From the NCBI GenBank assembly GCA_017163975.1, contig JAFFSR010000220.1, positions 11,240,001-11,304,000 of the forward strand: a stretch of 64,000 nucleotides of DNA. The letters run 5' to 3'. The notes below the pieces were generated by a model. That model ran no database searches and was not told where the DNA came from. It saw only the letters and a program-made list of their open reading frames with translations. Source of the stretch: Anastatus disparis. Taxonomy: Eukaryota; Arthropoda; Insecta; Hymenoptera; Eupelmidae. Below, in pieces: positions 1 to 12,180 of this stretch. How positions within the stretch are numbered: the first letter of the stretch is position 1; each line of letters starts with the position of its first letter. Both the position numbers and the translations under genes were made by a program.

Positions 1-1642
1 AAAAGAGCAAAGGATGTAAGAAAAAAATAATTTTTTTTTCGGACCTCAAGTGCAGAAAAAGGAATCGACTTACATACAAGCGAACAAGTTGAAAAAAAAG
101 GAAAGAAGAAAAGAGGAGATTAAAAGAAAGCGACGCGAATTTTAATTAGAAACAAGAAGATCCTTTTCTTTTGTGGCGTCATTCGCAGTTTTACGCTCGT
201 ACGATTCTCAAGCTTCAATCCTCTCTCTCTCATTTTTCTTTTCCATATATTTACTTTTGTCTTAACTTTTTTTTTTATTTATTCTTTTTTTCTTATACCT
301 TTTTTTCTGTCACGTTCGTTTATTATTTTTTTTTCTTTATGATTTTACTGTCAATTTTCACTTTTTCTCTTCTGGTCGTTGAATAAAGGCTCTATAACGT
401 TATAATCCTTAAAAAGGTAAGAATTACTTGTCGTGAAAATTAAGGCAAAGACACTAAAAAGGTAAAGGGAAGGGAGAAAGGGGTGAGATACGTACATTTC
501 GACGAATCCTCCAAAGATTTACATTCATCCTCTTACTAATTACCCTGCTTTTCTCTAACTCAGTTTCTTTTTTACTTTATTTTTTTTTCTTTTTATACTT
601 TCTTCTTCTTCTATCTCACGAAGTAAGAAAATTTTAAAAAAGAAGCTTAGCTCACGTACACTACTAATAGTTTTTATAAGGTTAGTTTAAAAACTCGTAT
701 ATTCGCTCTTTCTTTTTTTTTATTTTTATAAACTCTTTTTTCATGTCTTTACTCGTCGGGGCTTGAAGAAAAGTAAGCAAGGCTTTTCAGACGTGGCAAA
801 ATAATCTTGCGCTTTAAGAAAGGCTCTTTTTTGTTGTAAAAGGAAACTATCTTGTACATGTGTGTTAAAAGGAATTAAATTATTATGCAGTTTTATCTCT
901 GATATTATAAGAAAATGTTTATTTATTTAATTATTTAAATCATTGTTGTATTTTTAACTATTGTTTAATAATTTTAAAGATTAATAATTATTTTATGGGG
1001 TTATAAATTAATTAAACTTTTAAGAATTTAATATAACTTGTAAAAACGCTATTTAAAAATTTTTTAATTTCATATTTAATTAATATTTAGATACCAAAAT
1101 GGTTTTTATCGCTTTTTTTCTACAACCGATGAGCAACGTAAATAACTTTATTTAGGTCATCTTCATAGACTATATTTACTTCACTTCTTTTAAAGTAAAA
1201 GATCAATCGAAGGAGGACACAAGATTTTAAGATATTCAAATTCCATCGATATCAAAGTTTTGAAAGTAATTTTATTTGTTTTGTACTTCATTGTATTGAG
1301 GAAAATACTTTTGTTTTTTAATAGTTTAGAAGAATTTTTTTTTATATGACTAAATTGATATTCATTTTTACCTAAACTTTTAATCAGATTGAATTATTAT
1401 TCGTAATTTACTTAATTGTATTTTTTTAAGTCGATACAAAATTTTACTAAATTGAATTAAAAATTTTAATGGTCAACATTGATTCTTTTACTATTTTATT
1501 TACATTTCGACGTCTAAACTTGACACTTATCAGAAAGTTCTCTTAAAAAAATTTATCATATGTTTAGCAAATATTTGTTCAAATAGTTTCTAACAAAAGA
1601 TAAGGAAGCAGACACGTAATAGATAAGTTCATTCATTCCTAT

Positions 1643-1885
1643 TCAGTAAAGTCAAAGTAAGCAGAAAATCATATTAAAAACAGGTGTCACCTTTACGAAA
1701 ATAATCTATTCACTTCATCCAATAGCAGAAAAAAAACAAAGAAGAAAATACAAAAATATCCTTAATGATATCAATATCCATATGAAGTACAAAAGACATA
1801 TCTTTTCATCCAAGTCTACAAGACTGTCAAAGTAAACAGAAAAGCTCGGTCAAAAACAAGTGTCATTATTGCAAAAATGACCCGT
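1643..1885. repeat. Degenerate ~60-bp direct repeat, two copies
   Basis: Around 1643-1705 (GTCAAAGTAAGCAGAAAATC, AAAACAGGTGTCACC) and 1826-1885 (GTCAAAGTAAACAGAAAAGC, AAAACAAGTGTCATT). The spacing of 180 bp is close to a tandem unit but the middle does not repeat. Confidence 0.6.
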
Positions 1886-4800
1886 CGTCTTTATCTTATC
1901 AAAAAAAAAAAGAAAGAAAAAAAGAAGAAGAAAATATCACATCTTATGGTAAAGACAAGTTCTCTTTTTCGCTGTCATTATATCTTTGGAATATCAAGTT
2001 TCCTTAGACTTTCGCGCCTTTCCATTTTCTTTAAGGGTCAAAGTATCGTATTATAAAGGATGCTATCAAACCTCCTTTATAGCTTTCACTTCGACACTTT
2101 ACACACACACACGCATACACCCATATATCTACACGTATAGTATATCGAACGGTTAAAGAGGGTTTTCGAAGAAGAAGAAGAGTAGGCTATATATGTATCT
2201 TAATTTACGACGTAATTGCAAAAGCCTTGCTTATAGAGGCGTTTTCTCTCGCTCCTCTTTCTATATATACACACGCTTTCTGCTCTGTTGCACGCGAAAT
2301 GTGAGAGCTTGCGACAAATTTGCATAAAGTAAGTCTTTTGTCTCGGCATTCTCTCCTCTCTCTTCTCGATGAAATTTCCGTGCGTATATTATACCTCATA
2401 GTGTGTGTACGTTAGAAAAAGACGAAAATTAAAATGCACTGGGTGAGGATATTTTAAGTGACCTTTTTATCTACATAATGCGACACGGCTTTTTAATTCT
2501 GATAATCAAACTAATTTTAGTTTTTCTTTTCCTTTTTTTTTATTCTTTATCTCTTTTACTTTTTTCATCTTCATGAAAATATATATTTCAGGATACTTTA
2601 GTAACAATTATACACTGCAATTACTTTAAATGGGATATTCATGAGATGATAATTATTAAGAAATATATATTTTACTCAAGAAATATGAGGCTCTTTAAAA
2701 AAAAAAAATAATAATAAAATGAATTTACTACTTCTTGTAAAAATTTGCATAAAATGTGTTAAAAGAATTAAAATTTAATTTTTTATAACTTGAAGCTACT
2801 TTCGTTAAAAAAAAAATACAATAAAAAAACTAGTGTAATTTATCGCGTTATAAGAGTATCATTATATATGTAAAATTTAGAATGAAAATGCTGAATATTT
2901 CGAGAATAAAAGTAGATGCATTAATCAAAGTAAAGGGATTTAAAATAGTGAATTAAAAAAAATAAAAGATTAATTTGCTTACAAAGAAAATTACTTTTTG
3001 AGAAGATAATAGGTTTATACAAAATATAACTTAAAAATAATACGTGAATTTCAGAAGTATAATTGCAAACTAGAATAAAAAACAATTTTTATTTCATTAA
3101 CGAAATATTTTTACTAATCATTAATAATTATTAATTATGCTAACTATAGTTTATTCTTTTAATAGTAAAGAAATTTATGATAATTTTTTTGGGAAACGAC
3201 GTACTTATTAAATATAATAATATTTGTAGATAAATCTTTCCAAAAATTCAATTAAAATTCCCATTAAAATCGTGTAATGCGCTCATCTTAATCCCTATTA
3301 ATCGATTGAATATATCAAATAATTAAGAAGCCAACTTGAAAATAATTTGTTGTAGTAAAAAAAAATCCTTCGTAAGCACAAAGTGTATTCTCTTATACTG
3401 AAATTTTAAAGACTATTAAATTTACTGGCGTAAATAGTTTTTGCTCGTCATCACTGTGCACGGCTTTCGTATCATTTAATAAGTGATTAGTTATATTAAC
3501 ACGTAAAAGGTTAGTCGTATGCACCCATTTTTGGTAGTTGACTTTTTTATATTTTTATTTTTAAAAAAGTGTCTACGGAACATGCGGAGTTGAAATGACA
3601 CATTTTAGATATATAGAGCATTCCGTGTCAAATTTAACTGTCACAGATTTCAATAGTTTTAAAAATTGAAAAATTTTTTCAAAAATTCGATAATTGTCAA
3701 AATATTTTATATATAAATCGATAAAAATCTTTTATTTATATGTCGTTTTCATTATAGCTGATTTTCAAATATTTTTTTATGATATTGTGATTAATATGTA
3801 AAGTAAACCTGAATAATAATTATTATTTAAAAAAAATAAACTAAGCATTTAATTAAAAATTGGTTTAATTTGAGACTTCAAGGAAAACAATAAATAATAA
3901 GATTAAGCTTATTTTTCTTTATTGGAAAATTATTAATTGCTTTCAACTCACAATTTACACAAATGAAAGACAAATGAATTCTAAATTAACTTTTTAAAAC
4001 TTTTGAAATATCGTTTCATCAAATATTATTTATGAAAAATTCAAAGTATTCGATCAACTATTACGTAAATAAAAATCATTCAACATTTTCAGTAGAACGA
4101 ACTTTTAGTTATGAATATAAAAATTTTTATTATTCGTTTCATAAGCCATAAATAAGTTAAACAAATAAATAAATTTCTATACGTATAACCAATAAAATTT
4201 GTCTTTTCATTTCTCAATAAAAATCCGTCAAATCCTGTCAAAAAACTTTGTTTCGTTTTGTAAAAATTTTCGATTGGACATATAAAAAGCGTACACACAA
4301 TGTTTTCGCGTGTGCGCGCATGTAACATTAAACGTCGATGTGATACTCGATAAAATTTTACAAATGACTCCGCTGTTCTTTTATTTTTTTTCTCTCTCAT
4401 TCTATGTTTATCGAAAGCCATTCATTTTATTTCTCGTATATATATACGACGATCGATTTTTTCGTGCAGCAGCATGCGAAGTATATACTTTTTTTTTAAA
4501 CTTTGCTCTCTTTAAAGAAAAGAAGGGGAAAAAAGCTGCGTTAGGCTACGTTACATGTTTTTCATGTCGTCGTCGTTGGACAAAGCTATTTTCCAGTGAC
4601 ATTTACGAATGTAAATTATGCGTTGGTAAATTTTATGTCCTACCTGTTCTTGTACTTATTCTTACTTATATATGTTTTTTATTTCTTTTTTTATTCATCT
4701 TTCTTTTTTTTTCAAAGCGCAGCTAGAGTTTTATTTTAAAGTCTTATTTATGGCTTAGTTTGATGCTTAAAAGAAAACATTTGTTTTAATTTTCGATATT

Positions 4801-6045
4801 TTATTTTTTTTCCTACATGTTTGATTACTTAGCTTCCCGTAAATCTTCGTGGAAAGTTATAATTCACCATGGAAAATTTATGAGTCATGTATTAAGTAAA
4901 AATCAAGTCTCTTAATAATAGAGTTAATGAGGCTAATTGTTGACTACTACATATTGATATGATTTATTAAAAATCACAACTAACAATTTATATGTAGACT
5001 GAAGTTAACATTTTTATTTTAAATCAAAACGTATTTAATTTTTTAACCGACATTTAAAAGTACTCGATTATTCCCTCATTAATTTTAATTTAATCTCAAA
5101 ATCGTTATAAAATCTGAATTTATTGATGAATATATGGAAAAATAGATTAGCCATACGACAGCCTAAAAACAATAGTCCTTTGTAAAAGTTTAATGAAAAA
5201 TTAAGCTTTTTAAACTTTATTCTATTACCAAAGTCTTTTTTTTTTCTCCTTTCACTCTTTACGTAACCTTTCCACTAATCTTTAACCAATATTCTTGTAT
5301 CGCTCGTATAACCCCGCTATTCAAGAAAAAAACGTTCCCTTTTAAAACTCTTCTTTTTTTTCATTCATCTTTTTTCTTTCTTGCTTCTTTGATGCTTTTA
5401 CAAGACCATTTAACAGAGCTAAAACTTTTAGCCAGAGAGAAATAAAAAGTATGCACGCGGCTTGGCAGCTCATTTCTTTTTCTACATTTTACTCTATATA
5501 GATACGTAGCTTTTTTTTGTTGTATTCAAAGAAGCCATCGTCGTTTCTATTTTTACTAGACAAGCTGATAAGAAAGAATTTTTTTTACTTCTCTTTTCAT
5601 ATCATATACTTTATCGTAAGAAGAATGGTGTAGTGTGAAGAAAAAAAAAGAACTATGCTTTTCTTTACTCGACGTTTAACGTGCAAAAATGTTTACGATC
5701 ACGTTTAAAAGGCTTTGACAACTCGTACGATGTAAGATATACGCGCGTATACCTTTGATGCGCTGATTTTAGATAATAAGTCGTAAAGGTAATGCGCGTA
5801 AGTGAAGAGCGTGGGTATGTAAAGTGAATGATAAGAAACCAAACTATTACGGCTTATTAGCTTTTGATCTCTACTCATGGATAAATTTTTTAAATGTTGA
5901 AAATTAGTGTTATAAAATTTAATTACTTTTTTTAAATAAGATTTTTTTGCTGTACAATGATTTCGATAAACTCAAAGTTCAAATTGACTTAAAACTGGTT
6001 TGATGTAATTATTAATGATAAATCATGATACTATATTTTTCTTCT

Positions 6046-6251
6046 GAGGTTTCAGTGGCTCAGTCAGTAGAACGATTGATTCATAATCTCGAGAGTCCGA
6101 GTTCGAATCCGGCTCTCGGCTGATTTACATCAAGCACCACTGTACGTTACATGTGCTTTGTTCACAAACACATTGAGAAAACTCCGTCGCTAATTAGCAT
6201 TGTAATGATGGCATAAATACAGCGACACTAAATAAATTAAAAAAAAAAATA
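6046..6251 (+). mobile_element. tRNA-derived SINE, copy 1
   Basis: tRNA-like head with A box (TGGCTCAGTCAGTAGA) and B box (GAGTTCGAATCC), then the family body CACCACTGTACGTTACATG, TGCTTTGTTCACAAACACA, CTCCGTCGCTAATTAGCAT, ATACAGCGACACTAAATAAA and an A-rich tail. Belongs to the subfamily with TTGAGAAAACTCC after the ACACA motif, shared with copy 2. Confidence 0.92.
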
Positions 6252-8020
6252 ATTTGCAAATCTATTAATATTATTTATTGTTTTTTTTTCTATAATCTAA
6301 TTTCGATTTAATCTGTGATCATTAAAAATGAAATGAAAAAATTTATAATTATAAAATGATTGTCAAAATACTTATTAAAATATTAGATAATTTTACTTAA
6401 TTAGAATACACAAAATTTTACTTAACGTACAGATTTGCAGAATACTTTCCTAGATCCACCAAGATACAATCTTTTCTTTATCGTTTTTTTTATCTGATAA
6501 CAACAGATATGTAGTTAAGATAAAATCGAAAAGAAAATCCACGGTTTCAGAAAGTGTCAACCATCCCAACAAATAAGGAACCTTTTTTAACCCACATATG
6601 TCAAATACTATCCTTAACAATATAACTAATATGTTCTTTTTCCTTTACTATATTGTTAATTAATTTTATACAATTTATTTTTTTAATTAACATATAATAT
6701 TTTTTAATTAACATTTAATATTTACAACTAAACGAACAAATTTGTCCTTCACAAAAACTACAGACATAAGACAACTACACTGTTGTAAAACAATACGTTT
6801 AACATGGTGCCAATCAACGAGATAGAAACAGTAAAAAAATTTAATTTTAATATAAAATAAAGTAAATACATTCATGAAATTCGAAAAAACATTGATTCAA
6901 CATGCGACAAATTGATTTTATTGATATTTTTTTTAAGTATTAACAAAACCAGAATTGGTTTATTAGAATATGGAAAGCATTTATTGATGGATTTTACGGG
7001 AAAAACCAATTAAAACTTTTTAATAGAGCGAAAAATAAACGTTTCATATCGAATCTGAGCTGATAAAATAATTACAGAAATACGCGTATGATACGGTTTC
7101 ACGTTTTTACGTATTTATTTTTAATATATTGAAAAGTGTACGCAACGCATACAGGGCGTAAAACTGTTATTATAATGTAATTTTATACCTTTTATGAAGT
7201 TTCAATTTAAAATATTATTTATTTTTATTTTTATATTAATTAAATTTTTATATATTTATTATATACATAAAAAAAGCTTAAAGCACATAGTAAGGCATAT
7301 AACACACAGCGTTTGTAATAAAATTTTATCAGTAATGTAAAAATAATTGCATTAAAATTTTTATTTTTTTCTCAAATATAAAAAAAATATACTAAAATAC
7401 AAGCTTAATTATTCGTTTAGTACTGATAATATGAAAGCTTTAAGCGTATCTAAAAAGTATACTTAATTATGTATTTAAAATGCTAAATACCCTTTTTTAT
7501 TCGAAGTAAAAAATTTTTTTAAATTCACACAAAAATAACCAACATATTATAAGAAGATTCTAGACAGTAGTAAATGTCAAAACAAAAGCTAAATAGCATG
7601 AATAAAAAAGTAAGCATAAATAACAATTGAAATTATTATTTTTATAATATCAAAGTATTCTCAAATTAAAAATTTGATTTATAGGACTTGCAGCATACAC
7701 AACCTAGAATATAATTTCTTGTTTAACAAGTCTGAATTTCTCAAAATTTTCTAATAATTATTTGACATTAATTTTATATACATTTTTAATATATGCATTA
7801 CATCTATACTCATGAAAATATATTAATTATGGCATGCGCTACTTCAAGTATGATTTTTACATAGAAAGAAATAAATCGCTTATTAAAAGAAATAGTCTTT
7901 TATATAAAATTAAAAAATACAAAACATAAAATCTAATAGCTCCAAATCATTACCAATAAATTTAAATTCTAAAATCTAATCCACGTGATATATAATAAAT
8001 AATAATAATAATAGTACATT

Positions 8021-8890
8021 ACGATACAAGTGACCTAAGTGGCACTTTATTACCTCGCTACGCTCGGGCGATAACGTAGTGCCGTGTAATAAAGTTCCAC
8101 TAAGGTCACGAGTATCGTATACTATTTTGTAGCACGTGGGACATAAATCCGCCAAATTAAATCTGTACTCTTCAAAATCAGTAATAAACAAAAACTATGC
8201 ACTCCACGAATTATAATTCAAAAAATAAAAGCGAAAACTATAAAAAACCAAACACTACGCATCCTGTGAATGATAAATCGAAAAAAAGAAAAGAAAACTA
8301 TAAATAAACTAAAACTAAACACTCCATGAATAATAGATCGAAAAAGAAAAAAAAGAATATAATTTCAAAAATATACTCAAAATGTGTAATAATAATTAAT
8401 TTTTATCAATATTATTGATATTATGTGAAATTGTTTGTTGAAATCATCTTCTATGAAGTCATAAATTGAAATTTTGTTTCACGTATGAATTAGCGTCGTA
8501 GGAGCGGTGAGGAGGTAACATGTTTAGTATAGCAATAGCAATCGTGTGTAGTAATAGGGGGTTCCCCGTAGCATTTTATTATACAACGCTGAAATGACTA
8601 TACCTCTTCGCTTTACATGTTACGCTACTATCAATTTTAGTTTTACTCGTATCTTACTTACTTATAATTGTTATTTAATTTGAAGAATGTTAATGTAAAA
8701 GAGTTTCAATATACTACAGCTTATTATTATTTATGAAAATACTTTAAAAAATAATTTACATATAAAATTATTTCTTATTATATATGTACGTTACCTAAGT
8801 AAATTCATTATTGTACCGTGTAAAAAAGTGCCACCTAGGTAACAGAAAATTGTTACCTAAGTGCGGATTTAGGTCCCGCAGTGCTATAAA
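8021..8890. repeat. Complex fold-back cluster with GTTACCTAAGT motifs
   Basis: A hairpin has 33-bp arms (8021-8053, 8086-8118; four mismatches, 32-nt loop). A second pair of arms, 8127-8153 and 8863-8890, are inverted copies (GGATTTAxGTCCC, TGCTA). GTTACCTAAGT or its complement recurs at 8030, 8095, 8790, 8833 and 8852. The interior (8156-8785) is AT-rich. Likely a degenerate DNA transposon or fold-back element; the 71-aa frame at 7976-8191 is only its hairpin. Confidence 0.7.
8198..8360. repeat. Three degenerate ~65-bp tandem units
   Basis: Units recur as CACTCCACGAATTATAATTC, GCATCCTGTGAATGATAAAT and CACTCCATGAATAATAGATC, each followed by an A-rich stretch containing AAAACTATAA. Inside the fold-back cluster. 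Confidence 0.65.
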
Positions 8891-9161
8891 CATTATTTAA
8901 GAATTGCATTCTATAAAACTAATAACTCCCACAACCTCTACATCCTTAACACATTAGAAACGCCAAACCAAACCAAATAACATTTTTCATTATTAAATGC
9001 GTAAAACTATTTACAACTAATGAAATATCAAAAGCAAACAACTTCAAGATAGAAATAACACAGGCAAGTGCAATAAGCAAGCAAGTATGATAAAAACGTA
9101 AAATATAAATAATTTTTGATATATACAAACATTCAAAAAGCCATTAACTCATATAACTTAC

Positions 9162-9410
9162 CATCATTGTTGGTACGAGCACGTGGTGGCGATGATGTTT
9201 CAGAAGGTGATTTAACACTACTATTACTGCCGCCAATACGCGTTGCATTGTCGCGTGGCTGAAATTGTGGACCTTCTAAATTTGGACTTGGACTAAATTC
9301 AACGCGAAAATCAGCGCGGTCGAAACCTTCGTCCGATTCGGATGGTAAATTTTCTTCGTCTGGTTCTCTATCGCCTTTTTCGTATTGTTCGCGTAACACT
9401 GAACGCCATA
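9162..9410 (-). CDS. eva-1: EVA-1-like gene, extracellular stalk exon (acidic, Ser/Pro-rich)
   Basis: Seen: a 249-nt open exon (2 + 82 codons + 1) between the acceptor TTTCTTTCTCGTTACAG (AG at 9412-9411) and the consensus donor G|GTAAGT (9161 onward). Codon use is balanced and GC-richer than the flanks, unlike chance frames nearby. The peptide starts WRSVLREQYEKG, runs through an acidic stretch (DREPDEEN, ESDEGFD) and ends in a Ser/Pro/Arg-rich segment. It has sequons at NAT (residue 54) and NSS (residue 62). There is no membrane segment. Inference: it joins the exon ending at 53865 (phase 1 to phase 1, same strand), placing it just after the SUEL domain as the stalk before the membrane span. 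The basic-hydrophobic start V-x2-VLREQYE matches what I recall of EVA-1 proteins after the second SUEL domain. A different minus-strand gene cannot be fully excluded because about 44 kb lie between. Confidence 0.75.
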
Positions 9411-9561
9411 CTGTAACGAGAAAGAAAATTGAAGATGAGTTTTGTGTTAATAGATTTTGATGAAAATATTTATTGAATTTGTAAATATATTTCTGTACGT
9501 AGTTGTTTTAAAATCAATATTATTTTTTTTCTAGATTGTCAGTTATTTAAAGGTTGATTCA

Positions 9562-9770
9562 GAGATCATCAGTGGCTCAGTCGGTAGAGCGATGGATTCG
9601 TAATCTCGAGGTTTCGAGTTCGAATCCCGCCCTCGGCAGTCAATTGATACAAACACCACTGTACATTACATGTGCTTTGTTCACAAACACACTGAGAAAA
9701 CTCCGTCACCAATTAGTATCGTAATGATAGTATATAAATACAGCGACGTTAAATAAAATTAAAAAAAAAA
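9562..9770 (+). mobile_element. tRNA-derived SINE, copy 2
   Basis: Same architecture: TGGCTCAGTCGGTAGAGCG (A box), GAGTTCGAATCCCGC (B box), body CACCACTGTACATTACATG, tail ATACAGCGACGTTAAATAAA then A10. Shares CTGAGAAAACTCCGTC with copy 1. Lies just inside the giant intron, 150 bp upstream (in host-gene sense) of the stalk-exon acceptor, so it is close to the branch-point region. Confidence 0.93.
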
Positions 9771-9905
9771 GTATCTCTTTAATAATTTCATACATATTTT
9801 TAATTTTTTTTTATTAAATCAACAATAACTCGTTTTCTTTTGTTATTTCGAAAACTGAAGTTTTGTTTTCTTATTTTAATAAATATATAAAAAAATACAT
9901 AAATA

Positions 9906-10139
9906 CCGTATAGGACGTAGTTCCTGATCAGGGCGTAATTTCTGATCATTATTTATTATAAATCATAATCTTTAAGATTTTAGTAGGAAAAACCTTTTTT
10001 TAATTTATGAGGAAAAATAGATTGAGCGTAAGAAATACTTCGTTTGTGTGAAAAAGAAATATACTTTTACTTTTTTACATGTAAATATTTATGTGATCAG
10101 AAATACCTCTTAGGTGATCAGAAATTACGTCCTTCACGG
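9906..10139. mobile_element. 234-bp MITE with TA target duplication, copy A
   Basis: Ends CCGTATAGGACGTA and TACGTCCTTCACGG form a terminal inverted repeat of about 25 bp with a few mismatches, flanked by TA on both sides (9904-9905, 10140-10141), as in Tc1/mariner-type insertions. Each end also carries TGATCA twice. No coding capacity; the chance frame 10044-10244 overlaps it. Confidence 0.88.
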
Positions 10140-11467
10140 TATATATATAAAAAAAATTACCTACATGTTTCATTATTTGTTATACTAAATTTTAACGAAC
10201 GATTATTAAATATAAAAAAAAAGTATAATACACAGAATAAGTAAATAAACAAAATAAGAACCCTTTATACATTTTCTTATTTATGGAACTTGTATATTTT
10301 CATTTATGGTGCTTAACGTAAGCTTGTCTTTTAATACTCATTTTAAAGAAAGATAATAATCACTTTCAACTTGCATTGTATTGTGTGCCATTGGCACATT
10401 GAAATAAGGGAAAACCCTTGACCTATCAAGGAATTTCATCATATAACAGGGAAAACTTAAGTTTCTATTAAGCAAAGTGAACTTTAATCTGACAATTGAA
10501 GAGTCAAATGTTCAAGAGTTCTTCAATTTATTTAAAGAGATTCGAGTCTATTCATAATATTTTCTATCTATTATATTCATTTTATTTATTTAGCTTTTAT
10601 TTATTATTAAAATAATTACAGATTTCGTATATTCTAGTTTAATTTTTACGCATTTGATAATTTAATGTACTGTATTTTTCTTATTTTTATATCTGTAAAG
10701 TGATGAAAATAAGACATTGGTGATTATAATGAAATATACTTTATGATAAAAATAATTCTTCAATTTTACTTTTTCATTCTTTTAGCTAAATGTAATCACA
10801 CCAAACTTTTGTTAATATTTTTATTTTACCAATCTACTTTTGTTAATGTTTAGCCATACTTTTAATTGATAATAGGTTTCAAAAAACTAAATAAATAAAT
10901 TACTTATGACATTTTTTCGACTCACAAATCTAATTAAACAATGTTAATAAATAGTTACCACATCATTTTGGATATTATTATTTTCAAGTTTAATTTTCGC
11001 TATTAAACGCTCAATTAAACTTTCATAACTTTAAATTTATGCACTTGAGCTCGCACAGTAAAATATTTCAAAATACATTATTTATACGAGCAAATGAATT
11101 AATAATAAACTTTTGTTTCCATTTTAATAATGACCATTGAAAGTAAGACATTTCTCCATTTTTTTTTTGTTTTAATTGGTAAGTAGTAATGTGGCGCATT
11201 ATTGTCCGTTAAAAATAAAAATAATAAAATTTAATAATCTTAATAATTTTTATTTAAAATTCTGAATTTGGCTTTCTATTAACTTAATAATATGGCGACA
11301 ATTACCCTTTGAATAAAGCACTATATCTAAAACAAAAGAAAAGTAATGACCTTTATCTTGGAAGAATATACAATTTAACTCTCTAATTGTATAATGTGCT
11401 ATTAATAATAATTATCATTTCTGAAATTTATAAATATTAATTTTAATAATTAAAATTTATAAAAACT

Positions 11468-11640
11468 ATATCGATGGTTGTAGGGAAGAAGATGTTATTT
11501 CATTTTTGGTTAAAAAAAGGTGTTAATTAATTTTCGGTTGGAAAGAGAGATGAAATAACACTTCTTTTCAACCGAGAATGAAATAACACCTGTTTTTGAC
11601 GGAAAATAAAATAACGCTCACTCCTTGCGACCGTCGCTAT
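11468..11640. mobile_element. 173-bp palindromic fold-back element
   Basis: Outer arms ATATCGATGGTTGTAGGGA (from 11468) and the complement of TCCTTGCGACCGTCGCTAT (to 11640) pair. Inside, a ~30-bp unit containing GTGTTATTTCAT and TTCGGTTG occurs twice forward (11491, 11520) and three times inverted (about 11550, 11578, 11607). Non-coding; probably a MITE. Confidence 0.75.
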
Positions 11641-12122
11641 ATTTTTGTCAAAAAATTGTATGCAGGATAAAAATATACATCATAATGATATCAAAGGAAT
11701 GAAAACAAATTAATCTATCACATATTTGAATAAAAACATAATTTATCATAATACATTTTTTTCCTAAAAACTTATCACAGCATAATCAACTTAACGAAAT
11801 TCTTATAGTACGTGGAGATAAATATCTGTCGGCTTCATTATCATCCAATATCTAATACATAATTGAACATAACTCTAATGCATCAACGGCATACTAAACT
11901 ATCACAGGAATGGAGATGAAACGAAAACATAAGTTGGGCTCTACATTCATCTTGGTCATATAAACCACATACATATTATAATACCAATACATATAGCATC
12001 GTCGTTCGACCGTTATATATACGATTTAGGGAAACCTGATGAATTCCTTGATACTCAGAGAATGTACTTGCTGATACTAATCCCAACTTCTCTTCTGAAT
12101 CTATTTCTATATTTAGATTCTG

Positions 12123-12128
<6 letters not shown>

Positions 12129-12177
<49 letters not shown>
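12129..12177. repeat. (TA)n microsatellite, 49 bp
   Basis: Uninterrupted TA dinucleotides; produces the spurious IYIYIY frame on the minus strand. Confidence 0.98.

Positions 12178-12180
<3 letters not shown>

Larger units (their letters stand above)
1..9161 (-). other. Intron downstream of the stalk exon (partial)
   Basis: Begins at the GTAAGT donor at 9161-9156 and runs off the left edge. The next exon should encode the membrane span; I could not find a hydrophobic open stretch on the minus strand with a phase-1 acceptor here. It contains a fold-back cluster (8021-8890), a SINE (about 6046-6251), a degenerate 60-bp direct repeat (1643/1825) and pyrimidine- or purine-rich low-complexity stretches, especially 1-800 and 4370-4720. 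Confidence 0.6.

Noticed and set aside
4310..4726. 138-aa plus-strand frame
   Set aside because: Phe/Leu/Tyr-rich product of a T-rich tract, no domain, no splice or start context, and overlaps an equally long frame on the other strand.
5500..5580. Possible membrane-span exon of the host gene after a TTCTTATCAG acceptor
   Set aside because: Open for only about 22 codons, not hydrophobic, and without a convincing donor.
6060..6120. tRNA-like sequences at each SINE head taken as real tRNA genes
   Set aside because: The acceptor and anticodon stems do not pair fully, and each is followed by the same non-tRNA body and A-rich tail.
7976..8191. 71-aa frame with Cys residues on the minus strand
   Set aside because: Explained by the fold-back hairpin at 8021-8118.
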